A stretch of 64,000 nucleotides of DNA from Lachnospiraceae bacterium (GCA_022845895.1 AP025573.1:2638501-2702500), one strand, 5' to 3'; positions 53,405 through 63,112 are shown, counted from the stretch's first letter. Program-made: numbers and translations. The notes: generated by a model from the sequence alone, not told the origin.

Positions 53405-53433
53405 GGGGGAGGTACAGCTTCGCACCCTCCCCC
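53405..53433 (-). terminator. Terminator after the L,D-transpeptidase gene
   Basis: A GC-rich stem (GGGGGAGG-type arms at 53405-53413 and 53424-53433, with one bulged base) is followed on the minus strand by TTTATAT. It sits 11 bp after the stop codon and just before the promoter of the next operon. Confidence 0.75.
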
Positions 53434-53444
53434 ATAGTTTTTAT

Positions 53445-55691
53445 TTAATATACAACAACAGTTGTACCTTTCGGAATGTTATCATATATCCATTTTGCAT
53501 TCGGAATCTGGAGCCTTACACATCCATGAGATAATGCCATACCTACACGTCCATCCATAATGCTTCCATTTTTATAGCATAAAACAGTATGAAAAAGATA
53601 GTTGCCATAAAACTGAGTATACCAGAAACACCTCGCAGAGCCGGAATCAAAATAATACCCTTTCATCCCTACCTTGAATATTCCTCCCACTGTAGGCGTA
53701 GACGGAGCTCCATCTGCGCAGTCCCAATAGTACAGATTATTCCACAAACCCTTGCCCCCTTTGAACACACCTACTTTGTGGGAAGCCCTGTCAACCATTA
53801 TCAGATATGGGGTGGTACTGGAGTATCCCTGGGCCATACTGTACATACGGGCCATACGAGTAGGCACTGCAACACCATTGGAACCGATTTGATAACCATT
53901 AATCGTCGTATTTCTCGCCATTATCTTCGAATCAGGATAAAAGTAATACAGTTTGCCGCCAATCGTATAAAAACCGCTGACCATATGTCCCTTAGAATTA
54001 GCATAATATTGCGTGGAACCAAAAGATACCCACTGATTCTTGTATGGGAAGCCGGTAGCCGGATTGAAATAATATTTGTTCCCCTTATATTCTCCCCATC
54101 CGCTCTTTTTTATCATTGCACCCTTCTGATCAAAAGAGTAAGCAACTCCATCTATGGCATAATTACCTTTGACCACTACATATGCTGAGTTGCAGAAATA
54201 ATTATTGCTGTCTGCGTAAAGCCAGCCTTTCCTAAGACTTCCGTCTTCCATTGCAAAGTAAGTGTTTCCATTTACCGTTATCCATCTCGACTGTCGAATA
54301 CCTTCTGCATTAAAGTAATATCTCTTCCCACTTACAGTCTGAAATCCCTTCAGAGCTGCTCCGTCTCCTCCGCAGAAATAGTAACTGCCTCCCGTATACA
54401 GCCAGCCATTCACGCGCAGACTTCCGTCTTCCATTCCGAAATACCTTTTACCGTTTAAATCTATCCAACCAGCCTGCCGAATTCCATCCGCATCAAAATA
54501 GTATCTCTTTCCGCTTATCGTCTGAAATCCTTTTAAGACTCCCCCGTCTCCTCCGCAGAAATAATAATGACCTCCCGTATACAGCCAGCCATTTGTGCGC
54601 AGGCTTCCGTCTTCCATTCCAAAATATTTTTTACCATTTTGTTCTATCCATCTTGTCTGGCGGATTCCATCTGTATCAAAATAATATCTTTTATTGCTAA
54701 TCAGCCTAAATCCGGTTAACACTGCGCCATCTGCACCGCAAAAGTAATAGTTGCTGTCTGCATACAACCAGCCATTTGTATGTAATCTCCCGTCTTCCAT
54801 TGCAAAGTATCGTTTGCCTTCACAAGAAACCCACCTCGTCTGACGTGTTCCATCCATATTAAAGTAATACTTTTTCCCGCTTATTATCTGCAACCCGGTT
54901 AATACTGCGCCGTCTTTACCACAAAAATAATAATTACTGTCTGCATACAGCCAGCCATTTGTGTGGATACTCCCATCGTCCATTCCAAAGTATTTCTTTC
55001 CATTTATCTCTATCCATCTTGTCTGCAATACACCATGTTCATCAAAAAAGTATGGTTTCCCATCTATTGTTTTCATACCGGTTGCCGCCACACCGGTTTC
55101 ATCAAAATACTTTCTTCCGTCATCCGTATCCTGCCAGCCTGATAATTTTCCTGATTCAACTCTAGCCGGCTTTTTTATCGCAGTATCTCTATTTTGGTCA
55201 ATACCGTTTCCTGTATAACTATTTGATTCCTGAGAAATGTAATTATCTGTATTTTCGTCCTCCTGAGCTCCTTCCACTGCATTATGCTCATTATTATCTG
55301 CTATTTCTTCATAATTCCCTTCACTATCGAATTCATAAGCTCTATTATCAATAGTTACCGAAACATTTTCATAACGGGAACCGGTCTTCAAGTCAAAATA
55401 ATAGACCTTACCATCAACTTCTTGCCATCCTAGTTGTGCGTAACCTTCTTCGTCAAAATAAAATGTCTGGTTCTCAATGGCACGTAGGCCTACCGCTTTT
55501 TCTCCGTTCTCGTCAATATATATCCCTGTTCCAGCTGCAATATCTCCAATCCATACATTAACCCGAAGTTCTTCTGAATTATCTGTTTCACTGTCCAAAA
55601 GAGGCTCTTTTGCCAAAGCTGTAAACGGCAGGCTGCTGACACAAACTCCTATAAGAAGTATAGCCATTATTTTCTTCAACGATTTTTTCAT
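53445..55691 (-). CDS. L,D-transpeptidase with multiple cell-wall-binding repeats
   Basis: The 748-residue exported protein has a signal peptide (MKKSLKKIMAILLIGVCVSS to about residue 27) and a long array of CW_binding_1-type repeats, (GWLYADSNYYFCGKDG, ISGKKYYFNMDGTRQ, YFGMEDGSLRTNG) in a ~63-residue higher-order unit repeated about five times. The C-terminal YkuD domain (~120 residues) has HTVLCYKNG and the catalytic SHGCVRL. It cross-links or remodels peptidoglycan. The repeats could bind choline-like groups or glycans. A start at 55691 is chosen from the GAGGAGG 7 nt upstream and the signal peptide. Confidence 0.95.
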   Translation of the reverse strand: MKKSLKKIMAILLIGVCVSSLPFTALAKEPLLDSETDNSEELRVNVWIGDIAAGTGIYIDENGEKAVGLRAIENQTFYFDEEGYAQLGWQEVDGKVYYFDLKTGSRYENVSVTIDNRAYEFDSEGNYEEIADNNEHNAVEGAQEDENTDNYISQESNSYTGNGIDQNRDTAIKKPARVESGKLSGWQDTDDGRKYFDETGVAATGMKTIDGKPYFFDEHGVLQTRWIEINGKKYFGMDDGSIHTNGWLYADSNYYFCGKDGAVLTGLQIISGKKYYFNMDGTRQTRWVSCEGKRYFAMEDGRLHTNGWLYADSNYYFCGADGAVLTGFRLISNKRYYFDTDGIRQTRWIEQNGKKYFGMEDGSLRTNGWLYTGGHYYFCGGDGGVLKGFQTISGKRYYFDADGIRQAGWIDLNGKRYFGMEDGSLRVNGWLYTGGSYYFCGGDGAALKGFQTVSGKRYYFNAEGIRQSRWITVNGNTYFAMEDGSLRKGWLYADSNNYFCNSAYVVVKGNYAIDGVAYSFDQKGAMIKKSGWGEYKGNKYYFNPATGFPYKNQWVSFGSTQYYANSKGHMVSGFYTIGGKLYYFYPDSKIMARNTTINGYQIGSNGVAVPTRMARMYSMAQGYSSTTPYLIMVDRASHKVGVFKGGKGLWNNLYYWDCADGAPSTPTVGGIFKVGMKGYYFDSGSARCFWYTQFYGNYLFHTVLCYKNGSIMDGRVGMALSHGCVRLQIPNAKWIYDNIPKGTTVVVY

Positions 55692-55746
55692 AGTTTCCCT
55701 CCTCATACCTCTATGATTTTGTTCCAGGCAATATAATGAAGCACTT

Positions 55747-56667
55747 TTAAACATAAAGCCTCTCCGGATAAGCATTGTCCGCAATCAACTTATGTATTGC
55801 AGCCACCACAGCTTCTTTATCTTCTTTGTATGTTACTCCAAACCATACATCTGATGATTGCAAGACCTTCACTTCCATTTTATTATTCTTCACCTGTTCA
55901 CCGATGATTGTAGGAAGTAGGTACTCGCTTTTCAAATCATTCTCATCAAGAGTATTCAGAAATTTCTCGAATCCAGCCTCAAGTATCTCAAAGAAATCCG
56001 GGAAGCCTCCCCACATGTTCATTGATACTATTGATTCCAAATCAATTTCCCTTTCGTTATCACACCCAATAACTACCGCCTTATCTCCTTTTCTTTCTAT
56101 ATTATGTGTCTCTACGATGCTCTCGAGAAGGTCCTCCTCCCCCACAGTACATATTCCTCTTGTTACACCTCCATTGTCACTTAATGTGTTTTTAAGTATA
56201 AAACCAACCATACACATTTTTTTCTTAGGATTTTCTTTATAGGCATTAGTCAAATAATCATTTGCCTTTATAAATGCTTCTTTTCCATAATAATCATCCG
56301 CATTAATAACTACAAATGGCCCATCAGAAATACCTTTGCAGCATAATACGGCCTGCCCTGTCCCCCATGGTTTCTTTCTGTTTTTCAATTTATTTTTGTA
56401 TGCCACAGGAATATCATTCACTTCCTGGTAAGCATAATCAACATCAACTACCTTTTCTATTCTATTTCCAATAATGTCCTTGAAGTCTTTCTCCAAGTCC
56501 CTTCTGATAACAAATACAATTTTATCAAATCCGGCCTTCAGTGCATCGTAGATAGAATAATCCATAATAATCTCTCCACCCGGTCCAATTGGCTCCAGTT
56601 GCTTGATTCCTCCTCCGAAACGGCTCCCAATACCCGCTGCCATAATTATTAATGTTGCTTTCCCCAT
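55747..56667 (-). CDS. NDP-sugar pyrophosphorylase-like nucleotidyltransferase
   Basis: A 306-residue GT-A-like nucleotidyltransferase. The N-terminal GKATLIIMAAGIGSRFGGGI contains the nucleotide-binding G-x-G-x-R loop; IKQLEPIGPGGE and the metal-site FVVINADDYYG follow. Such proteins activate a sugar or polyol 1-phosphate, but the family does not match GalU, RfbA or GlmU well enough to name the substrate. A start at 56667 is taken because AGGAGG lies 10 nt upstream. It lies 22 bp after the LCP gene and 55 bp before the L,D-transpeptidase start. Confidence 0.82.
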   Translation of the reverse strand: MGKATLIIMAAGIGSRFGGGIKQLEPIGPGGEIIMDYSIYDALKAGFDKIVFVIRRDLEKDFKDIIGNRIEKVVDVDYAYQEVNDIPVAYKNKLKNRKKPWGTGQAVLCCKGISDGPFVVINADDYYGKEAFIKANDYLTNAYKENPKKKMCMVGFILKNTLSDNGGVTRGICTVGEEDLLESIVETHNIERKGDKAVVIGCDNEREIDLESIVSMNMWGGFPDFFEILEAGFEKFLNTLDENDLKSEYLLPTIIGEQVKNNKMEVKVLQSSDVWFGVTYKEDKEAVVAAIHKLIADNAYPERLYV

Positions 56668-56689
56668 CTGAATGCTTCCTCCTGCCATG

Positions 56690-57907
56690 CTACTCTAATA
56701 TAGCGTCAATCTTATTTTTAATTTCTTCCACTTTGCTCCAATCTGGAACTGTTACATACAGAGGAGCCTCCTTGTAAGAATAGCACCACTGCTTTCCTGT
56801 ATCATCTCCCGTTGCGGCCACAGACTCTATGTCCCATCTTTTACCGTCACTTAACTGCATACGAATTAAAGATTTTATCTGCTTCTCAGACATGTTAGTT
56901 TCTGAGTTTCCTGCCACACTGTTAATCATTCCATTAGCGCGGAATAATATCATAGGCGACATCGCTTTCTTTATCAGAGAAGTCAGCAGAGCTTGCTGGT
57001 TTTTCCCTCTTTGATTATCCCCTGTGGGAAGATTCTGCCTTTCCCGCACAAAGGCCAATGCTTCCTTCCCGTTAAAGTGATTCTCCCCTTTCTTTACATC
57101 CATAACCAGACCAGAATCATTACTTGTTGTAAAAGCAAGTTCCGATTCTACATCTACACCACCCATTACATCAACAATCTCCTCAACAGAAGTAAAGTTT
57201 ACCCTTACAAAAAATGGTATCGTTGTGTCATACAAATTTTCCAGCGTAGCAATAGAAGTGTCAATTCCATATATCCCCGCATGCGTTAACTTGTCACCCT
57301 CCGCTCCTGATACACCAGGTATCGTCACATAATAATCCCTGGGTGTTGTGGTTATCAACACTTTGTGTGTACCCGGATTTACGGTGGCAATCAGGTTTAC
57401 ATCACTCCTGCTGTTCTGTGTGATATCACCGTAAACATCAATCCCGCTTATATAGACATTAAATGGCCTATCCTTAACCGCTATTCCATGTTGTTCCGTG
57501 TACCGTCCACTCTCTTCTCCAATAGCAATTCTATCCAATGCTGCATTTGCCTTTAATGCATACACTCCCAGAAAAGCAAAGAGTATGCTAAAACATATGC
57601 CCAGCCCTTTTCCGCTTCTTTTCTTCTTGCTTCTTTTATATCCACGGCTTGACATAAGCCGGGTCAAAAGCAGTAATATCAGCAGTATAACAGCAAGCAA
57701 TATCATAAATTTGTACGGTATGATGTTAAGAATACAAAGCGCCGCAAGCAAAAACGCAGAAGCCACAAGCTGTATGAGCCATACAGCCTTGTCCACTGCT
57801 CCTGCTTTTCTTTTTTTATGTTTTTTTTTAGTGGGCCTTTTCATCTGCTCAGGGTCTTCGTTCCATTTATGTGATTTGATTATCTTAAGCTGTTCCCTGT
57901 ATTCCAT
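56690..57907 (-). CDS. LytR-CpsA-Psr family glycopolymer ligase, three-helix type
   Basis: The roughly 405-residue protein has a Lys-rich N-terminus (RPTKKKHKKRKAG), three hydrophobic helices rather than one (two before about residue 90, one at about 105-125), and an extracellular LCP domain (VYISGIDVYGDITQNSRSD, LITTTPRDYYVTIPG, GGVDVESE, ALAFVRERQNLPTGDNQRG). This is the Lactococcus/pneumococcal CpsA-like layout rather than the single-helix type of the other two LCP proteins in this window. ATG 57907 is used; a TTG 18 nt upstream is possible. Confidence 0.9.
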   Translation of the reverse strand: MEYREQLKIIKSHKWNEDPEQMKRPTKKKHKKRKAGAVDKAVWLIQLVASAFLLAALCILNIIPYKFMILLAVILLILLLLTRLMSSRGYKRSKKKRSGKGLGICFSILFAFLGVYALKANAALDRIAIGEESGRYTEQHGIAVKDRPFNVYISGIDVYGDITQNSRSDVNLIATVNPGTHKVLITTTPRDYYVTIPGVSGAEGDKLTHAGIYGIDTSIATLENLYDTTIPFFVRVNFTSVEEIVDVMGGVDVESELAFTTSNDSGLVMDVKKGENHFNGKEALAFVRERQNLPTGDNQRGKNQQALLTSLIKKAMSPMILFRANGMINSVAGNSETNMSEKQIKSLIRMQLSDGKRWDIESVAATGDDTGKQWCYSYKEAPLYVTVPDWSKVEEIKNKIDAILE

Positions 57908-57993
57908 AAGACATAACAACTCCAATGCATTAATTCTATTTATACAACTTATTATTTATTATAAACTAATCTACTATTTCTGGCAACAAACAA

Positions 57994-59502
57994 CTATTCT
58001 CTTCTGATAATTTCCTCAACGTAATCAAAAACTGCGTCTATACTATATATTTGCTCTGATGAAGAAGAGCGCAATGTTCCGTTTAGACTATAAACATCTT
58101 TTGTTATAGTGAGACTAATTTCTTCATTTTCATCGTACAAATATGCATACCTATATAAAATAGAATAATCAAAATCTGGATACGCAAAATGCCCCAGGTT
58201 CGAATACAAATCAGCCAAATATTGATTTTCATATTCCACCCACCAGACCCCTGGCAAAGATAGATAAGACTTGCTCCCCTCTTTTCCGAGTCCGGAAATA
58301 TTAGCATTAAACCCGTCTTTTGAACAAAAATAATCCATCGCCTTTTTTACGCCATCTAAATCTGAGGAAGTTATGAGCCCATCATCAAATGTATTATGAT
58401 ATTCCATTATAAATTTAGCGTTAATAGCTGCATGAACTGTATCCTCAAGTACTTTATCTATTTGTTCTTCTCTTTTAGGCGTATTAATGCTTTTATTATC
58501 TTTCTCATCCCATCCTTCGTAAAATACCATCGGCCAATAATGCCACATAATAGTATTATCCTGATTTATTATCCACTCCTCTTTAAATGAACTCATGAGA
58601 TCTTTGATTCGCTTATAATATTTATCGTTTGAGGTTAATTTATATAATTCTATTAATGACAATGCATAATCATTTTGTTGATTCCACGGAAGTTCTATTC
58701 CATCAAGATAGAAACAACTACCTTTTCTCCATGTGTAATGTCCTTTTCCATCATACTGCTCATTAAAATAGTCATATGCTTGTTCAGCAATGTGAACAAT
58801 TTTATCCTTTGTTTCATCTGATACAATATTATAGTTAGCTGCTTTAAGTAATGAATATAATATTTGTCCATTGTCCACTAAATCTGAGCGTGGTGTCCGT
58901 TGATCCAAAGAATATTTTTTGGTAGACCAAAGAAACTTTGGGGCATCGACAGTATTTATGCCCAAGTATTCATTCCTTACACTTAATATGTTTTCAACAG
59001 CCGCGACAATAGTTGCCTCTACCTCTTTATTCCCGGTCTTCTTATATATTTCTATTAACCCTTCAAGGCGGGCAGACTCATTCCAGGATATACGTCCGGC
59101 AAAATCATTGGCAGCCGAAAATGGTTCTCCATACTGGAATTTATAATAATTATAGATTGCATTCAATAAATATTTACCATTTCTATTTCCACTTGCAGTG
59201 ATTAAGGTATAACCATCCACATTTGCATAGGCTTCCAGTAAATCATCATTTTCTTTTATATCCAATATCTTTTCTATTCCCGAAACCAAATCTATCAGGC
59301 TAACGCCAGTTTTATTACTGTCCCCCCAGCTTTGCAAGAGAATCTCTTCATCATTTAAGATACCTGCTTCCTTAAAATATATCCCCGTCTTATCAAAAAT
59401 TGGTGTCAATTCCTTTTTATCCAAATTATATTTATATAGCGTACTGACATTCTTCTCTAAATCCAGATTGCTGAATACCAGAAAAGAGTTTGTAAGAGCC
59501 AA
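57994..59502 (-). CDS. 3' part of a frameshifted gene: α/α-toroid-like enzyme domain, unknown function
   Basis: The 502-codon frame is the C-terminal part of a larger protein. Its apparent start at 59502 lies inside the preceding frame, and the real continuation would come from upstream (…GGICYVLALTNSFLVFSN). The body is mostly helical with repeated Trp/Tyr-rich segments (WNESARLEGLIEIYKKTG, WRKGSCFYLDGIELPWNQQN, MWHYWPMVFYEGWDE), suggesting an (α/α)-barrel such as polysaccharide lyases, unsaturated glycosyl hydrolases or uronyl epimerases. I do not recognise a specific family. It lies 86 bp before the LCP gene. Confidence 0.75.
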   Translation of the reverse strand: MALTNSFLVFSNLDLEKNVSTLYKYNLDKKELTPIFDKTGIYFKEAGILNDEEILLQSWGDSNKTGVSLIDLVSGIEKILDIKENDDLLEAYANVDGYTLITASGNRNGKYLLNAIYNYYKFQYGEPFSAANDFAGRISWNESARLEGLIEIYKKTGNKEVEATIVAAVENILSVRNEYLGINTVDAPKFLWSTKKYSLDQRTPRSDLVDNGQILYSLLKAANYNIVSDETKDKIVHIAEQAYDYFNEQYDGKGHYTWRKGSCFYLDGIELPWNQQNDYALSLIELYKLTSNDKYYKRIKDLMSSFKEEWIINQDNTIMWHYWPMVFYEGWDEKDNKSINTPKREEQIDKVLEDTVHAAINAKFIMEYHNTFDDGLITSSDLDGVKKAMDYFCSKDGFNANISGLGKEGSKSYLSLPGVWWVEYENQYLADLYSNLGHFAYPDFDYSILYRYAYLYDENEEISLTITKDVYSLNGTLRSSSSEQIYSIDAVFDYVEEIIRRE

Positions 59503-59854
59503 TACATAGCATATACCCCCCCTCGTATATTTTAGACTTGTTTAATACTATCTCTGATTTTGAATTAGATTCTTCAAAATAAGCGTAAGCATAATCTCCT
59601 TTGTCATTAATTTGGGGAGTATATTCAATTCCCATTTCATTATTTGTCATCGGTCTTCCATTAATATACAGGTCCGGCATATCACCTTTAATCACTCTGG
59701 ATTCTATCTGATTAATTTTATTTTGTGATACAGAACTTTGGTAAAGAATTGAGTTTGAAATATCCCTCATTCTTTTATTTTCGTAAAGAATCTCACAACA
59801 GATAATCACTGTTAAAAGAAGCACAATTGCAGTGTTCCATATTCTTCTGAACAT
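59432..59854 (-). CDS. 5' part of the same frameshifted gene: signal anchor and N-terminal region
   Basis: A 140-codon frame with a transmembrane signal anchor (TAIVLLLTVIICCEILY, about residues 8-25) and a short extracellular segment (PDLYINGRPMTNNEMGIEY). It ends soon after the G7 tract at 59516-59522. One base fewer in that tract would join it in frame to the 502-codon frame downstream, giving a ~619-residue membrane-anchored protein. The start at 59854 follows GGAGGTGG; an ATG 15 nt earlier is also possible. Confidence 0.7.
   Translation of the reverse strand: MFRRIWNTAIVLLLTVIICCEILYENKRMRDISNSILYQSSVSQNKINQIESRVIKGDMPDLYINGRPMTNNEMGIEYTPQINDKGDYAYAYFEESNSKSEIVLNKSKIYEGGYMLCIGSYKLFSGIQQSGFREECQYAI
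59516..59522 (-). other. Homopolymer G7 tract at the frameshift point
   Basis: Seven C on the plus strand (G on the coding strand) follow GA in the context GAGGGGGGGTAT. This tract is exactly where the two frames would join if one base were removed. It may be a slipped-strand phase-variation tract, a true inactivation, or a sequencing/assembly error. Confidence 0.7.
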
Positions 59855-59900
59855 TTCCACCACCTCCATAATACCTAAAATAAATGAATCAATCCTTTTT

Positions 59901-59928
59901 ATTATAAACTGATTATATCTATTTGCAA
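59901..59928 (-). promoter_or_regulatory. Promoter of the frameshifted-gene/LCP/L,D-transpeptidase unit
   Basis: TTGCAA (59923-59928) and TATAAT (59901-59906) are spaced 16 bp apart on the minus strand, about 45 bp upstream of the ATG at 59854. Confidence 0.6.
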
Positions 59929-59975
59929 TAATATATTTGCTTATAGCACTTTACATGTATAACAAGTATAAGAAT

Positions 59976-60004
59976 GGGGTTGACGTACTTATTGCGTCAA
60001 CCCC
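59976..60004 (-). terminator. Stem-loop terminator after the glucosaminidase gene
   Basis: A perfect 10-bp stem (59976-59985 and 59995-60004, GGGGTTGACG arms, 9-nt loop) begins 7 bp past the stop codon. The following minus-strand sequence ATTCTTATAC is only moderately T-rich. Confidence 0.65.
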
Positions 60005-60011
60005 GTCTTAC

Positions 60012-63000
60012 TTATCTGCTTGTCTTTTTATATTTCTTATTAGAAAATACAACTATAGCCGAAAGAACCAACAGTAACCCCCAAACTATAATTCGGGATT
60101 CGTCTGCCGTCTTGGATGCCTTTGTCTTATCTTCTTTGTCCGACACTTTTACCTGGACGGACGCTTTTGATGTCTTATCAACCGTCCCACCAGAGGCTGC
60201 TTTTCCATCTGCGTCTGAACTTTGCGTCGACGGGCTGCCTCCATTCTGGCCCGATACAGGCCCGGAACCTTCCGGACTCCCTGTTGACGGTGTACTTACT
60301 GTACCAGAAGATGGATTCGAGCTGCCAAGCAGATTGCCGCTTCCATCCTGCACTCCTACGTCATTGCCAGGGGGCAGCACATCGTTGCCGGGCCCGCCAT
60401 CAGGTGCCTCCTGCTGGTTCCCGTCATCAGCCGTATTTGTCCCTGCATCATTCAATGCGATAACATACGGCGAGAAGCCGGTGACCTCAATTGCCACGGT
60501 ACCATCCGTTACGGTTGAATGATACGTTTCAAGATATGTCTTACCGTCCCTCTCTGCATAATGCAGCACCACTGCTTCCTTACCATTGTGCCCTGCATCG
60601 ACGCTGAAGCTGAGCTGTACCGCTTCGTCTTTGCCCAAATCTTTGTCAAGACTGATATCATAGACGCCGAGGATGGTATGGGTCTTTACAGGCTCTGTCA
60701 GCGTGCTGTAAGTATCACTGCCTTTATCAATGACCTCTACCTTAAGAGATGCATCGGCAGGGATGGTTCCGCTCACCTTGATGCCATTCTGCTCATTTTT
60801 CACCTCGACCGTCTTGTCAGCATCGTTTCCAGAACCGTTGTTCTGCGACGAATCCGGACCTGGTTCTGCTTCTGGTCCCTCTCCGTCCGGAGCATCCGCA
60901 TCCGGGATATCCGCGTCTGGCTTACCGTTGTCCGGCTGCCCATTATCTGGTTCATCTACGTCTGGTTTCTCCGTATCCGGCGTCTGCGTGTCTGGCTTTT
61001 CAATGTCCGGTGTCTCTGTATCCGGGCCTGGTGCTTCGTCTTTCAACACCTTCACCGTCGCCTCCGCATACTTGGACGTATCGACCGTCGATGCGGCCCT
61101 GACTGTCAGGCTCTCTGCCGTCTCATCCGTGCCTATCTGGAGTTTCCCGGTGCCGTCTATCTTCGTATCAGTACTCTTGGCACCTGCAACGCTCCAGGAC
61201 ACGGTCTGGGCCGGACTTCCTGTTCCGGCAACCGCCACGCCAAATGTCCTTGAACTGCCTGCCTTCAATTCGACTGAGGCCGGATTGATGCTGACTTCTG
61301 TCACTGTAGTCTTCTCGTTTACCGTAATCTTCTGTGCAGCTGTCTTCGTCACTCCATCGGCAGTATACTGTATTGTGACACTTGTCGTTCCTTTTGTGAG
61401 AGCCTCTGTCGGGAAGGTAATGTTCTTCGTCACATCGGACTCCGTACCGTCGCTCCACTTTGCCTTGACAGCCATACCGGAGACGTCGAACTTCTCTCCT
61501 TCCGTATATACCGTCTTTGCCGGAGGCGTGCTTATGCTGATTGAGCTAAGCGTCTTTGGCACAGCCGTATCGCTTCCCTTGTTCACGACAGTGATATAAT
61601 CTGAGGAAATGAATGCATACATATTGTCAAAGTTATATTCTCCGACACCCGCGCTCACAGCAGTCCTGCCGGAATTCAGCACCGCGTCGCTCTGAATCTT
61701 GTAAAAAGAGCCCGACGCCTGTGATTCCTTCAGCAATACCGCATAGCTTGTGTGGGTTCCTGTCTTATAAAGTACATTAGAAGATGTACTGTTGGAACTT
61801 CTCACATCCACATTATTGCCGCTTCCATATAGTGTATCCTTGATTCCTATCGTATATTTCCCGGAATCCTTGCCGCCGCCGGATGCATCCAGCGTATACA
61901 TGACAGCGGCAGCTTTCTCACCCCAGAATGGATCTGACGCGTACTTCACGTTCATGCCGCTGCCCTTATTGCCAAGGAATCCTCCTCTATATCTGGAATC
62001 ATTCGGATACACATATCCTCTGGACATCCAGCCGTTGGCAAACTGGCGGATGCACTCATCCACACTGGCGTATGTATCGGCACTTGTCCCGGGTGAACTG
62101 TCAACTGCGTTGAGCCCGAACAAGTTATTCTTGCTCTGACAGATTGGGCTTGTCCCCCATCCGCTTTCATTGGCCGCGATGCCGGCCATGACGAGTGCAT
62201 TTATGCCATATGTATTCTGCTGGTTGATGAACTGTGTTCCTGTATTCCTCATCTTCGACGAGGAAGAAGTTGCCTTTCCATTGATAGCGCTGCTCAATTG
62301 CGCTGCGCTGTATCCTGTCCTGCTTCTGAGCGGCAGGTACTGGAAATAATTATAATATGGATTATTCGCATTTACGGAATGGGAGCGTGTATTCTTCTGA
62401 TAATCCGTAATCATCGTTCCATAATTCGTGTAAAAATAATGTCCGTCATAGCTGTAATATGTAGTGCCGCCACTCAGATACGACGGTGCCGGCCCGTTGT
62501 CCAGCGTGGATGCATATCCCGGTGTCGTCATATCACCCACAACGCCGTGAATCAGCCTGCCTCCTGATACATAGTAGCCGCTGACGACTGCTGTGTCAGA
62601 AAGTCTCACCACCTGTACTTCATTTGCCGAGACAAGCCCTATGACACCTGACATCATAAATTTTACTTTGCCGTTCTCCATACCAAGGTATGCCCCATCT
62701 GCTCCATAGGCGCCGTTCGTATAGCCGGCGTTGCCGGACGCTGCCTCTGTATAATTTGTGACCGCATTACCTTTCGTATTGAAATTTACAACAAGCTCAT
62801 TGGACGCCGACCTGAAATACTGTGCATTTCCGCCGTTTTCAAACGTTCCGTCTGAATCGTCCACTTCAAAGACGTTACCGTTCTCATCCATTCCGGTAAC
62901 TTTCTCGAGACGCTGTGCGTTCTCATCTTTCATTCCCGATACTGCAGACGTCTGCTCCCCTGACGTTCCTTCTGCATTGCTTTCCATGCCGAACACCATC

Positions 63001-63056
63001 GTGGTACTCAAGCACAGGAAAAGCGAAAGTATCAGCAACTTTCGTTTTTTCGTCAA
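60012..63056 (-). CDS. Surface glucosaminidase with Ig-like domains and C-terminal anchor
   Basis: A 1014-residue exported protein. Signal peptide about 1-23. A GH73-type glucosaminidase domain lies around 230-395 (NTYGINALVMAGIAANESGW, containing the catalytic Glu, and NNLFGLNAVDSS). An SH3-like segment follows to about 490, then two Ig-like domains (YTEGEKFDVSGMAVKAKWSD; VSINPASVELKAGSSRTFG). A Pro/Asp-rich repeat (TETPDIEKPDTQTPDTEKPD) precedes another β-domain. A C-terminal SKTAD, hydrophobic helix (IIVWGLLLVLSAIVVFS) and basic tail follow. The order is typical of a cell-wall hydrolase anchored by sortase or the membrane, but the motif is not a clear LPxTG. A promoter lies at 63113-63141. 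Confidence 0.93.
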   Translation of the reverse strand: MTKKRKLLILSLFLCLSTTMVFGMESNAEGTSGEQTSAVSGMKDENAQRLEKVTGMDENGNVFEVDDSDGTFENGGNAQYFRSASNELVVNFNTKGNAVTNYTEAASGNAGYTNGAYGADGAYLGMENGKVKFMMSGVIGLVSANEVQVVRLSDTAVVSGYYVSGGRLIHGVVGDMTTPGYASTLDNGPAPSYLSGGTTYYSYDGHYFYTNYGTMITDYQKNTRSHSVNANNPYYNYFQYLPLRSRTGYSAAQLSSAINGKATSSSSKMRNTGTQFINQQNTYGINALVMAGIAANESGWGTSPICQSKNNLFGLNAVDSSPGTSADTYASVDECIRQFANGWMSRGYVYPNDSRYRGGFLGNKGSGMNVKYASDPFWGEKAAAVMYTLDASGGGKDSGKYTIGIKDTLYGSGNNVDVRSSNSTSSNVLYKTGTHTSYAVLLKESQASGSFYKIQSDAVLNSGRTAVSAGVGEYNFDNMYAFISSDYITVVNKGSDTAVPKTLSSISISTPPAKTVYTEGEKFDVSGMAVKAKWSDGTESDVTKNITFPTEALTKGTTSVTIQYTADGVTKTAAQKITVNEKTTVTEVSINPASVELKAGSSRTFGVAVAGTGSPAQTVSWSVAGAKSTDTKIDGTGKLQIGTDETAESLTVRAASTVDTSKYAEATVKVLKDEAPGPDTETPDIEKPDTQTPDTEKPDVDEPDNGQPDNGKPDADIPDADAPDGEGPEAEPGPDSSQNNGSGNDADKTVEVKNEQNGIKVSGTIPADASLKVEVIDKGSDTYSTLTEPVKTHTILGVYDISLDKDLGKDEAVQLSFSVDAGHNGKEAVVLHYAERDGKTYLETYHSTVTDGTVAIEVTGFSPYVIALNDAGTNTADDGNQQEAPDGGPGNDVLPPGNDVGVQDGSGNLLGSSNPSSGTVSTPSTGSPEGSGPVSGQNGGSPSTQSSDADGKAASGGTVDKTSKASVQVKVSDKEDKTKASKTADESRIIVWGLLLVLSAIVVFSNKKYKKTSR

Positions 63057-63112
63057 TATTCTCCCTCCTTAAAACCCTTATTAATTCGTTTTGTAGATAC
63101 TGATACAGATTA

